Positions 43,075 through 52,472 of a stretch of 58,764 nucleotides of DNA are shown piece after piece. Position 1 is the first letter of the stretch. Each line of letters starts with the position of its first letter. The stretch is from Falciphora oryzae. Taxonomy: Eukaryota > Ascomycota > Sordariomycetes > Magnaporthales > Magnaporthaceae. The translations under genes were made by a program, and so were the position numbers. The notes under the pieces were generated by a model. The model was given only the letters and a program-made list of their open reading frames with translations. It made no database searches and was not told where the DNA came from. Location of the stretch: positions 533,164-591,927 of the forward strand of contig JNVV01000023.1 of assembly GCA_000733355.1 (NCBI GenBank). The letters run 5' to 3'.

Positions 43075-43932
43075 CTACTCCTGCGCAACCTCCTCTAGCA
43101 CCTTGACCAGCTCGTCCACGTGGCTGACAAACGGCGCGTGGCCAGTGTCCATCCGCACCTCCTTCATGCCCGGAGTGCCCGCCACAAACTTCTCGGCCAC
43201 GGCCACGGGCATCGCATTGTCCTTCTCGCCAATGATGTAGGTCAGCGACGTCTTGAGGTCCGCCGGGACCACCTCGGTCGGCTCCAGCGCGGCGCCGAGC
43301 GACATAGACTCTAGGAGGTCCAGGCACGTTTCGGTCTGCTCGGGCGTGCACGTGTTGAAGAACATGAACTGCGCAATCTGCTTGTCCAGGTCGGTGCGCG
43401 ACTTGGGGATGGGGATATTGTCGGTAGGCTGCGCCGCAGTGTTAGTGAAGTATCCCTGTCGTCTGCCACTGCACTCCGGCTCATCACATACCTTGCCATC
43501 AACCTCGAGAGGCTTCATCATGGCCGGGATGCCGCTGCCCGACCCCCACACCACGTCCATGGGATACCTGCCCTTCTCCCAGCCAGCAAACGCCTCGAGG
43601 TAGACCACGGCCTTGATGCCGCCCTTGAGTCCCTGCGCTTCCCTCTCGGTCTTGCTGTACCCCAGTGCGGTTGGCGTGATGACCATGCCGCCGTACGAGT
43701 GCCCCATCAGCACGATGTCCTTGCCGGCCTCCAGCGCTGGCGCCATGGCTGCCCGCACCGCCGCCACCTCGTTGGCCATGGTGGCGCCGACCACGCCGTC
43801 GCCCATGCTCGGCAGCCGGGGAATGGCAACCTCGTAGCCGACACCTTCCAGGGCTTTCCGCAGCTGGCCGAGGGTTGCCGGCCCAAAGGCGAGGCCATGG
43901 ACGATGACGAAAGCGGTCTTGTCGGCTGCCAT
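43075..43932 (-). CDS. Alpha/beta hydrolase (EstC/salicylate-esterase-like)
   Basis: The frame is open across 43932-43075 (285 aa), but a 63 bp intron at 43491-43429 is likely. Its features are donor GTATGT, branch ACTAAC and acceptor GCGCAG, with length divisible by three. Removing it gives two exons (43932-43492 and 43428-43075) and 264 aa, and deletes a 21-residue Cys-rich stretch that fits poorly in the fold. The hydrolase fold shows the oxyanion strand FVIVHGLAFGP, nucleophile elbow GHSYGG (Ser79), KAVVYLEAF, and a C-terminal DTGHAPFVSH with the catalytic His. Family members (alpha/beta hydrolase 6, like plant methylesterases and bacterial EstC) cleave small esters. It is cytosolic. The 3' end adjoins the 630 bp TIR element. 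Confidence 0.87.
   Translation of the reverse strand: MAADKTAFVIVHGLAFGPATLGQLRKALEGVGYEVAIPRLPSMGDGVVGATMANEVAAVRAAMAPALEAGKDIVLMGHSYGGMVITPTALGYSKTEREAQGLKGGIKAVVYLEAFAGWEKGRYPMDVVWGSGSGIPAMMKPLEVDGKVCDEPECSGRRQGYFTNTAAQPTDNIPIPKSRTDLDKQIAQFMFFNTCTPEQTETCLDLLESMSLGAALEPTEVVPADLKTSLTYIIGEKDNAMPVAVAEKFVAGTPGMKEVRMDTGHAPFVSHVDELVKVLEEVAQE
43429..43491 (-). other. Probable 63 bp in-frame intron
   Basis: Minus-strand GTATGT at the 5' side, ACTAAC about 18 nt before the end and GCGCAG at the 3' side, all canonical. The length is 3n with no stop, so retention would leave the frame open. Confidence 0.7.
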
Positions 43933-44285
43933 GTTTGCGTGTTTGTTGGAAGAAAGAACAAGATAGATAGATCCTCTAGGTTAATTTGATGAATTAGCTG
44001 GACAATACTGGAAGCCAGAACAACCAAAGCCAGACCTTTCCCCCACCCTTAAATATATGACTGCATCGCCTGTGCAACGCCAATGGCCTCAGCTGATGCA
44101 CCCAGCCCAGGCCGCCCGGACCTAGCCCTGGCCCGGGCTGACCGCGAAGTTTCGGAGCATCCAGCGGCTGGACCCGGGAAGACCCGTGCCGACCACAAGC
44201 CACCCTTGTTCCGAAAAGTCCCGAGCATAAGACGGCGTAACCTGCCCGTACGAGCCGCCCAATCGGCCCTCCTTCCCTTCCTGAC
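43933..44285. promoter_or_regulatory. Hydrolase promoter / F-box gene 3' flank
   Basis: About 350 bp between codirectional minus-strand genes. CATATATTTAAGG on the minus strand near 44046-44058 is a plausible TATA element for the hydrolase. Confidence 0.45.
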
Positions 44286-45788
44286 TTAAAATTCCCAAGG
44301 CCCAACAAACCCATCCACCTTGAACACCGCGCCCTCTCCCCTAAATCCCTGCTCGGCGCTTTCCAGGTCGTCTTTTCGGCACGTCAGGGTAGCAGACTCC
44401 AGGTTCGGGAAGGTCGTCCCCGATGCTCTGCCAAGAGCTAGCGTCGCTGGTAGCAAGGCTCGGCGAACCTCGGGCGAGGGCACCAAAACTGTGAACCGGC
44501 GAATCTTCGCTGGCAGTAGGTCGATGAGCATGTTTGATGGCAGCTCTGTCGTTTCTGGCACCGGAGAGTAGGGGCTGGGTGCCCGGGGTCTTGTTGGGTA
44601 ATAGCCACAGTGGCTGGCCACGATGCAGGTGAAATCCAGCGTTAGTTCCTCGAGGAGGCGAAGTTGATGGAATGGCTCGACGGAGTCGCTGTCGGTCACC
44701 CCCTGCGCGTAAAAGTCCCAGATGGCGTTCATCTCGTGCACGCGGGGATAGTGGCCGTCTCTCGGGTCCAGCGTCAAGGATTTGAGTCCAGGCGCCAGGT
44801 CCATGATGCTGTTTTGGAGGGCTCGCGGCGTCATGGTGCTCGCGGTACCGCACGTATCGATTTCCACGGAAGTCAAGGCTAGTCGTTCAAGCTTTGGACA
44901 GCGTTGTAGGAAGCTTGACCACTCTGTGGGTCTTATGCCAGTCGAAACAAGGTGCAGGTCTCTAAGCTTGGAAAGCGGCAGCCGGGAGTAATCAAAGTCG
45001 TAGCGCGCCAGGGACACAGACTCGGCGCCTAAAATTTCCAGGTTTGGCGCGTCTTTGCAAAGGCCTTCGAGATGCTTCAAGCCAATATGCTTTTGGGGGA
45101 AGAAGGAAACGAACAATCGTTGTAATTTCGGCAGCGGGTCCGGCGCGCGAAGCGGTAACGGGTCTGGTTCACGAACCGGCAACAGGTGTGGCGCATGAAG
45201 AGAGAAGGAGATCGTTTCCCATCTCTCGCGACATGGCGCCTCGATGGAAGGGTCTTGGAGGGCTGGAAGGTAGCGGAGCAGCAGCGAAACTGGGTCGGGT
45301 TCGCTCTCCGTCGGATAACGGACGCCGTATTTCTTTGCCTCCTCCCGCAGCGCGGCCTCCAAGGGCTCTCTGTCATACCAAGTTGATCCGACCTGAACAT
45401 GAAGGAATTCCACGTACTTGCCAAGGTCGGTGGTAAATAGTGTTCGGCAAAAGGACTGGAAACGGTCTCTTGACAGAAAAGGACAAGGGCCGCCCCATAG
45501 GGGACCATGTTGGGTGTGCCATGGTCCAGGAACCCGGTGGTACAGGTAGGGAGTGAAGACACCGTTGAGGAGCCGGCTTGCTCTGCAAAGTGCAGCCAGG
45601 GAGTAGGGGTGGACACGGGGGTCCTTTTGGGCCGTGATCCATTTGCACGGACATCGCGCGCCGAAGTCTCTGCCGATGCATCCGTATCCCACTCCCGCAG
45701 ACGTGTTGGGCTTGGAGTCGCAATGGATACAAAGATAGCTGCCGATGTCCTGGAGGACAGTGACTGGAAGGTCGACAAGGCGAGCCAT
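44286..45788 (-). CDS. F-box/leucine-rich-repeat-like protein
   Basis: Single exon, about 500 aa; the ATG at 45788 (MARLVDLPVTVLQDIGSYL) is chosen because the frame further upstream begins only with non-ATG codons. The first roughly 25 residues match the fungal F-box start (LPxxVLxxIxxYL), the part that binds Skp1 in SCF ubiquitin ligases. A CIHCDS...GARCPC Cys-rich segment and LAALCRASRLLNGVFTPYLYHRV follow, the usual F-box second half in fungal proteins. The rest is an irregular LRR-like solenoid: LEGLCKDAPNLEILG, LSKLRDLHLVSTGI, CPKLERLALTSVEI, LLEELTLDFTCI. The likely role is substrate recognition for ubiquitination; the target is unknown. Such genes are numerous and fast-evolving in Sordariomycetes. 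Confidence 0.82.
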   Translation of the reverse strand: MARLVDLPVTVLQDIGSYLCIHCDSKPNTSAGVGYGCIGRDFGARCPCKWITAQKDPRVHPYSLAALCRASRLLNGVFTPYLYHRVPGPWHTQHGPLWGGPCPFLSRDRFQSFCRTLFTTDLGKYVEFLHVQVGSTWYDREPLEAALREEAKKYGVRYPTESEPDPVSLLLRYLPALQDPSIEAPCRERWETISFSLHAPHLLPVREPDPLPLRAPDPLPKLQRLFVSFFPQKHIGLKHLEGLCKDAPNLEILGAESVSLARYDFDYSRLPLSKLRDLHLVSTGIRPTEWSSFLQRCPKLERLALTSVEIDTCGTASTMTPRALQNSIMDLAPGLKSLTLDPRDGHYPRVHEMNAIWDFYAQGVTDSDSVEPFHQLRLLEELTLDFTCIVASHCGYYPTRPRAPSPYSPVPETTELPSNMLIDLLPAKIRRFTVLVPSPEVRRALLPATLALGRASGTTFPNLESATLTCRKDDLESAEQGFRGEGAVFKVDGFVGPWEF

Positions 45789-46132
45789 GTTGGGCAGTGG
45801 AGCCAAGTTGGGATGTGGAACGATGGCAGGAGCATGTTCGTCCCAGAGATGAACTGCTTAAAGTGCACATATAAGACGGATTTTCCCATTCTATCTCCTT
45901 TATTCATTACCCATCCCCAAAGCTTCCCTTTTTTTTTTTTTTTTTTTTTGCGGCATCGTGGAAGGCTACCGCCATGGGCCGCGAGTTGACATGGGTAGAC
46001 TTCTTGATGTTTATCCTGGCAGACACTCATGCGAAAAGCCTTGAGGGGCGAGTCTCCCCATGCTCGGCCCTGCCTGTAGTGTGCAGTCCGCCATCGCTCG
46101 GGGCGCAAAAAGCCGATCTGCGGGGAACGCTA
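45789..46132. promoter_or_regulatory. Upstream region of the F-box gene up to the transposon
   Basis: Contains a T homopolymer (about 45931-45949) and a short GC-rich tail up to the TA target site. No gene is seen. The F-box promoter should lie here. Confidence 0.4.
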
Positions 46133-46173
46133 GACTAGCTTACCTAACCTCGGCCACCCCCCCTCTTTGGCCA
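46133..46173 (+). repeat. Left TIR of the Fot1/Pot2-like element
   Basis: 41 bp, starting GACTAGCTTACC and ending CTTTGGCCA, preceded by TA. Confidence 0.92.
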
Positions 46174-47308
46174 CGTCAGCCGTGACACCCTCAATGCACA
46201 ACTTCATCAAAACAACTCCAATTGCCACGAAAATAACACCATTTGCACGCGTTTTTTTGCATCATGACGTCCGACGACGAATTCCGAATGGCCGAGGCCA
46301 TTAAGCTTGTCGAATCCGGCGAGTCCCAAACGGAGGCGGCGCGCCGTTGGAATGTCCCCCGCACAACCTTCCGCCGACGACTCCATGACGGCCTAACTAT
46401 GCAGGAAGCCAAAAAAACCCTCCCAGCGCCTTTCTAGCGTACAGGAAAGCTTTATTGCTAATTGGATCCTTACGGAAAAACAAGCAGGGCGCGCTCCTAC
46501 GAAGCAAATGGTGCGGGAGTTCGGGGAGATGATGCTGCCTCCTAACGACGAGCCCGGCTGGCTTAGGAAGCACTGGATCGAGGGCTTTTTATTACGGAAT
46601 CCTAAGGTTATTATTAAGGTTAGCTACGGCCTCGAGGCTGCCCGAGCCAAAAAAGCTACCAAACACGAGATCGACGCATTTTACGTCCGTTTCCGTAAAA
46701 TTGTTGCCGCTAACGATATCCTAACGGCGAACCTTTATAATATGGACGAAACCGGCTTATAAAAAGGGGAAATAAAAGCAGGGAAAGTGCTAGGGACGAC
46801 CCTAACGAGGCGTGCGGAGGTTAAAAAGTCGGATTGCATAATATAGGTTACAATTTTGGAAATTGTTTCAGCTTTAGGAGCTCGCCTAACGCCCGTGGTA
46901 ATTTTTACAGGGTTTTCCTTCCAAAGCTAGTAGTTCCTTAACTTTATCCAGCCCTGGAAGTACGACCACAGCCTTATAGGCTGGTTTAACGGAGGCATAA
47001 GCTTACGGTAGCTTAAAAAGGTTTTCCTGCCAGAAATAAAGCCTCCTAACGGCCAAAAACGCCTTTTCCTTTTCGACGAGCACACTACCCATATTACGGT
47101 CCCTTTTATGTACGAGGCGCACTGTAACAGCGTTATTATTTTATATTTGCCTTCCTATTTAAACCACTTAACGCAACCCCTTAACGTTGGCGTATACAAC
47201 GCTTTAAAAACCAACTATAAGCGGGAAACCCGGCTTATAGCTGCTTTCGATATAACAGCCCTTAAACAAAAGAAGCGCTTTTTTACCGCGTATGCTACAG
47301 CCTTTTTT

Positions 47309-47317
47309 AATGCTATT
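47309..47317 (+). repeat. 9 bp target-site duplication, left copy
   Basis: AATGCTATT, identical to 47926-47934 on the other side of the 608 bp insertion. If the insertion begins with TG, the duplication is 8 bp. Confidence 0.85.
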
Positions 47318-47925
47318 GATATTGGGAGGTCAAATCGGGGATTTGCAGCGCAGTCACAGTGGCCAGCAGGGTCTCGGTTAGTTGGATTGGGCCCTGACAG
47401 GCGCTATAAATAGCGCTGTCGGGGCCTCAAGCTTAGTGGGTGGAACAGGCTTGTATTGCAGTTGAGGGGCGCTAACAATCGCTTCCCTCATATACCCACC
47501 GACATCGATCCCGCGGGTTCTCCGCCGTGGGGGCTTCCGGTGCCGCGAGCGATTTTCCGAAAAATTATTTGTATGGGATTTCCAAAAAATCGACCCACGG
47601 CCACCAAACCCATCTCCGCGTTGGGCCTCCAATTCTAACTTGTGCAAATTGACTCCTGATCAATTCTGTGCAGGGTAGGCGAGTCAGTATGACCCACAAC
47701 GACTGACTTGGATGCCTAGGCATCCCACAGGGGCTGCAGGCCGCCTTCAGGCTTCCAGTAGGTGCTGTAGGTGCTGTAAGCCACCTTTAAGCACGCTATA
47801 AGCCCTATCCGCTATTCCTGTGCACAACCTTACAACAGTACAGGGTAGATAATCCAAAAAGGGTAGTACAGGGTAGGTTGGGCTAATACATCCAACTTTA
47901 GCTAAATACATTAGTTCTTTTAACA
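47318..47925. mobile_element. 608 bp insertion inside the transposase gene, unclassified
   Basis: Flanked by the 9 bp duplication AATGCTATT. Removing the insert plus one copy restores the transposase frame perfectly. The insert has no clear TIRs. With one base shifted it starts TG and ends CA like an LTR, but the duplication is longer than usual for LTR elements. It contains a strong hairpin (47390-47426) around a TATAAATA, a perfect 14 bp palindrome GATGCCTAGGCATC (47711-47724) and short ACAGGGTAG repeats near its right end. No coding region is seen. It could be a solo LTR, a SINE-like or a hAT/Mutator-related non-autonomous element. Confidence 0.8.
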
Positions 47926-47934
47926 AATGCTATT
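47926..47934 (+). repeat. 9 bp target-site duplication, right copy
   Basis: AATGCTATT; the transposase frame resumes here with NAISVCNIYAGF. Confidence 0.85.
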
Positions 47935-48570
47935 TCGGTTTGTAATATATACGCCGGCTTCCGCAAAGCCGGGATTTGGCCTTTGCGTAACCTTAAAGCC
48001 TTTAAGCCGGAAAGGCTGATCGATTTTTACTTTAAACCGGCCCGGCCCTTTACCCTTAAGCTTTACGTCGAGCTTAATAACCAAAAACGCATTTGGTATA
48101 CCCCTAGCAGCGGTTAATAACTTAGGCAACAAGCTAGGCGCTTTGAGGGCAAAATTAACGCTTGCAAACGGGATTTCCGCACGCTGTTCGTTAAATCTGC
48201 TAAGGCCGTTAATTAATAGGCTAACCAATTGTAGGCTTTAAAAGTGGAAAACGAGCGTTTAAGGCAAAAGGTGATTTTTTTAACGCCCGCCCCTCGTCGT
48301 ACAGTCAAAAGGACGGCTTAAAATGCCTTTTACGAGATAGAGCGCATCCAGGAGGCCCGGGAGGCCGTTAGGGAGGCCCGGGGACCCCTGGCGGAATCAC
48401 ACAAAGAAAAGATCAAAAAGATCAAGTCCGCATCGGCTGCTACTATATTGGAGGATCTGGAAAAGGATAGAGCATAGATTGCCATTGATTTCAGTGCATT
48501 TTTGTATGTATTTTTATGTTATTGCATTGATCGCGGTCTCCCTCTTTGTGTGCGCATGTGTGCTCGCAAA

Positions 48571-48611
48571 TGGCCAAAGTGGGGGGGTGGCCGAGGTTGG
48601 GTAAGCTAGTC
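48571..48611 (-). repeat. Right TIR of the Fot1/Pot2-like element
   Basis: Reverse complement of the left TIR with two mismatches, followed by TA. Confidence 0.92.
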
Positions 48612-50147
48612 TAGTTCGAGCTGTCAGGCGGGAGCCGTGGAGACGCCGTTTCCGTTTTCCCGGTAAGTTGGTAGCGCCCCTCGCGCGCATGTCCTTTATT
48701 CCTTGGATGGATGGATGGGACCACACCGCACAGGACGCAGGTTGCGTGACATCCATTGCCACCCTCCCAGACCCGCACCCACGCCCGGCTGCTGCCGAGT
48801 CTGCCAGTTCTCCATGCTACACACTCGACGTTGCAGTCCAGTGTACGATCGCCAGCCTCCAGCCTGCTCGGCGGCGAATACGCCGAAAAAGTCCCGACAG
48901 GGTCGCGTGGACGACGGCGCTGGGTGGCTGGCCACAAGACGAGCGCCGCAGCTCGCTGTTCGGACGGCGAGGGTCAGAGAAAGATTGGCCGTGCCACGCC
49001 CGAGATTCCTACCGGCTCTTGGCGGCCAGCTCGCAGGGCCAACCAGCGTAACCATGGGAAGCACCCGAGAGTTCCGACCAGTTGGCGACCGCAGCCGGGG
49101 TGGGGAAGGCCTGCCGTGCATACTTACCGACACGCGGAGCCGACGCCCAGGGCTGGGTGCCTGTTTGGAGGAGGGCTGCTGAGAGGCGCTTGGCAGTTGG
49201 AACATCTCGCCGGCTTCCAGCCAGCTGAGACCTTGAGCTGTCCGGCAGGTCAGTAATTGGTGGGCGAGAATGACAGTTGCAAGACTATTGGGCGACCCGA
49301 AGGAATGCAGAAGACCATGCAGATCAGATTCCGTCGCGACAAACCGAGGTTCCTTCAGTTGCAGGGAGGGCCTCCAGGCACGCACACCCTCCATCGCACC
49401 ACCACCAGGGGCGTCCTCCGCCCAGCAGGGATGCCCTCCGCAGAGGCTGGCTACCCCACGGGCACCCCAACTCTCATTTAGCCGCCCGCCAGTCAGCGTG
49501 CTCGCCGGAGCGGGGATCGACGCTGGACTCGGCCATTCTCAGGAATAGCCGGGCAGTTGTCCCGACAGTTGCGACCATATTGCCCAGCGCCGGGCCCTTC
49601 GCGCCGGCTGACTACATACAGCCGCATACATTGACTGCCACCGCTTGGGTACGTACCCCCATCTTCTCTCGAGCTGGCTCGCTGGCAGGTAGCTCAGGCG
49701 GTGGGCAGGACACCAAATCACGACATGCAGCAGCTCGGACTCCACGTCTGGAAGAATGCGGGGTGGTATTGGCGGATCCATGCACCCCCAGTGTAGAGAA
49801 GCGAGCTCTCCTCCGCTCTCTTTATTGCAGCGAGGGTTCCCTGCCATGGTTCGGGATGCCGTGTTTATTGGTTTGGGGTTTTGCGTGTCTGGGCAGCCGC
49901 GATGCGACGTCGCATCCCTGTCTGCAATCTGTGTCTCTATTTATTCCTCGAGTGCCCGCCCTTTTTCCTGCCCATCTATGTTGATGTCTGCTCTTCCCAG
50001 CTGCCAGCCACCGCTCTGCGTCGCTCCCAAAAGCAGAGGGACGTCGCCGTTGACAACCCCTGAGCCCGAGCCTCGGATTCGGAGCCGCTCGCCACCCACA
50101 CACAACCTCCCCGACCAGCCAGGCACACCCGCCAGGGCAAGCCCACG
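48612..50147. promoter_or_regulatory. Intergenic region between transposon and sugar transporter
   Basis: About 1.5 kb of normal GC-rich sequence with long overlapping open frames on both strands but no recognisable domain. The pyrimidine-rich 49900-50147 part is the likely promoter and 5' leader of the transporter. Confidence 0.45.
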
Positions 50148-51913
50148 ATGGCGCCAGCAACCGCTAGCGGTATGTCGGACCCCATCCTGACGCGGATGGT
50201 GGCCGAGGACAAGGTGCCATGGTACAAGAAGCCGCACCTGCGCGTCATGTACTTTTTCCTGTTCCTTTGCTGCATGGGCGTCGAGATGACGTCGGGTTTC
50301 GACTCGCAGCTCATCAACACGCTGCAGTTCACCCCGACCTTCCTGAAGTGTAAGTGCTGAGCTGTGGAGCACTGTCCATCCCTCCCGGTGTCGGCGGCGA
50401 TGCTGACCGTATGCCCTTTCTTTTTATCTCAGACTTCGGAGGTGGCTGGATCAGCCCGGTCACCGGCAAGATCGGTATCGAGGGCAGCTTGCTCGGCATC
50501 ATCAACGCCTCGTACCAACTCGGCTCCATCCTAGGCGTGCCCATCGCCCCCTGGGTCGCCCAGCGCTACGGCCGGCGCATGTCCATCTTTACCGGCTCCG
50601 TCATTATGGTTGCCGGCGCTCTTATCCAGGGCTTCTCCCAGCATGTCGGCATGTACATCGTTGCCCGCCTGCTCCTGGGCATCGGCATCGTTTTCGCCAT
50701 TATTTCGGGCGCGTCCATGATCGGCGAACTGGCCTATCCCAAAGAGCGGGCCGTCCTGACGTCGCTGTTCAACGCGTCGTACTTTATTGGCGCCATCGTC
50801 GCCTCCGCCATCGCCATTGGTACTGTCGCGATCCCGTCCGATTGGGCTTGGCGCGTGCCCTCGCTGCTTCAAATCTGCCCCTCGCTGCTGCAGATCTGCA
50901 CCGTCTGGTTCCTTCCCGAGAGCCCCCGCTGGCTGATCAGCCGCGATCGCGAAGACGAGGCCCTGGCCATCTTGACCAAGTACCATGCTGAGGGCGACGC
51001 CACCTCGCTCATTGTCCATGCCGAAATGGCCCAGATCAAGTCCACCATTGAGCTCGAGCGCGAGAGCTCCAAGCAGTCCTGGGCCGAGATCCTCAAGGCG
51101 TCGGGCATGCGCCGCCGTGCCATCATTTCGGTCTTCCTCGGCCTGTTCACCCAGATGTCGGGCAACACTTTGCTGTCCTATTACTCGAACCTGCTTTTCG
51201 AACTGATGAATTTCACCTCGGACTACGCAAAGACCCGCATCAACCTCGCCGACAAGTGCTGGGGCCTGATGAACGCCACCTTTTTCGCTCTCGTCGCCGT
51301 CCGCTTCCCCCGTCGCAGGATGTTCATGACCTCGGCTGCCTCTATGCTCTGCATCTTCATCGCCATCACCGTTTGCTTCGAGCGCCTCAGGACGGCCAAG
51401 GACGCCGGCCAGGCCAACTGGTCCGCCTCCTACGCCGCCCTGTTCTTCTTCTTCGCCTACAACCCGGCCTACAACCTCGGAAACAACGCCCTGACCTACA
51501 CGTTCCTTGTTGAGCTTTGGCCCTACACCCACCGCTCGCGCGGTATCGGTGTGCAGCAAATTTTCGGCAAGGCTGGTGGCTTCTTCTCCACCTACGTCAA
51601 CCCCCTGGCCATCGACAACATCGGCTGGAAGTTCTTTGCCATCTACTGCGGCTGGATCACGTTCGAGTTTCTATTCGTCTATTTCATGTACCCCGAAACC
51701 TACGGTCGTACTTTGGAGGAGCTTACCTTCCGTGAGTTTGGTCCCGATTTCCTGTACCCCCGATGGGTGATTCAATCCGTCATGCTAACATGACCTCCTA
51801 CCACAGTGTTCGAGCCCAAGGAGCTTGCAGACAAGTCCGTGGCCGCCGTCGAGAAGCAGATTCACGCCGACGACAACGTCGTGCACGCCCAGCCTGTCGA
51901 AAAGAAAGCCTAG
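50148..51913 (+). CDS. MFS sugar transporter (lactose/hexose permease type)
   Basis: Three exons (50148-50349, 50433-51731 and 51807-51913), introns 83 and 75 bp with GTAAGT/GTGAGT donors and CAG acceptors, phase 1/2, give about 535 aa. Twelve TM helices are visible. Sugar-porter motifs are GFDSQLINTLQ in TM1, RYGRRMSIFTGS after TM2, GELAYPKERAVLTSLFNASYF, PESPRWLISRDREDEALAIL, the second-half basic loop RFPRRRMF, ELWPYTHRSRGIGVQQIFGK, and PETYGRTLEEL before the last intron. The set matches fungal lactose-permease/hexose transporters of the plasma membrane (proton symport). The substrate cannot be fixed from sequence. The short third exon adds a charged cytosolic tail. The gene is convergent with the rhodopsin-domain gene. 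Confidence 0.93.
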
Positions 51914-52472
51914 GGGTAATTGAAAAGTGGTTGGACGAGTTTTATTCCTTTCGGTGTAAACGAGTCGAAGAATCCCGCTCGAAATAGTTTCGCGCTTAAT
52001 TTTTAAATACTTTGCCTGGAATGATAACCACGCAGATATTTACCGCCTTTCGCCGCCTAGTTTCTTTTAGCTGCGCCTTTGCGGGTCCGGATGGCGTCTG
52101 GCGAAATGATACCGGGTTTAAAGAGGGAGGAAGTCCGCAGCTTACTGTTTATTAGCATAAAGCTAAAAAAGTAGTTATTTTTTCAGCTTAAATGGTTTGA
52201 AGCCGCCACCTTAGACATTAGTTAACTTTTGACTAACGTTACGAGCCTCGCCCGTTCCATTAAAAACCGACCTCACCTTACAATTTACGTAAGAGGTTTT
52301 CCTCGTATAGTAAACGCTGCTTAACGGTCCAGCTCGTGGTTTAATGCGAAAGTACGTTATAAAAGCAGGTAATTTAACAATGTGCTTAGATTTTTAACGT
52401 ATTTTTTACTTGAAATATTACTTCGTTTAAATATTACACCAAACAGGAACAGCATTAACCTTTTCCGCTGCT
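51914..52472. other. AT-rich, RIP-like intergenic block
   Basis: About 550 bp between convergent genes. It is clearly richer in A+T than both neighbours, with many TAA/TTA/TAAC words like those in the mutated transposon. No TIR, frame or repeat could be assigned. It may be a remnant of an old mobile element and also contains both terminators. Confidence 0.5.

Larger units (their letters stand above)
46264..48400 (+). pseudogene. Pogo/Fot1-family transposase, degenerate
   Basis: The ATG at 46264 starts an N-terminal psq-type helix-turn-helix (AEAIKLVESGESQTEAARR, then WNVPRTTFRRRL). A one-base shift in the A run 46411-46417 moves the frame, which continues as a CENP-B-like HTH (FIANWILTEKQAGRAPTK, LRKHWIEGFLLRNP). 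The DDE_1 core shows the first Asp in LYNMDETGL and the second in LFLFDEHTTH. The third is changed to Asn (PLNVGVY at 47182). In-frame stops lie at 46760, 46844, 46928, 46931 and 47009, with more after 48100. Coding is interrupted at 47318-47925 by an insertion and resumes exactly in frame (AGFRKAGIWPL). The pattern is that of a dead element altered by RIP. Confidence 0.9.
46133..48611 (+). mobile_element. Fot1/Pot2-like (pogo-type) DNA transposon, inactivated and carrying a nested insertion
   Basis: The element lies between TA dinucleotides (46131-46132 and 48612-48613). It has 41 bp terminal inverted repeats, 39/41 identical, beginning GACTAGCTTACC. It is 2479 bp with the nested 608 bp insertion and about 1.86-1.87 kb without it, the size of Fot1 and Pot2 elements. 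It encodes one transposase (46264 to about 48400) in plus orientation. Many stops arise from CAA/CAG-to-TAA/TAG and TGG-to-TAG type changes, as expected of RIP. It lies between the F-box gene and the sugar transporter. Confidence 0.9.

Noticed and set aside
47378..47647. Frames inside the 608 bp insertion
   Set aside because: Short, overlapping and without domains; they belong to the non-coding insertion.
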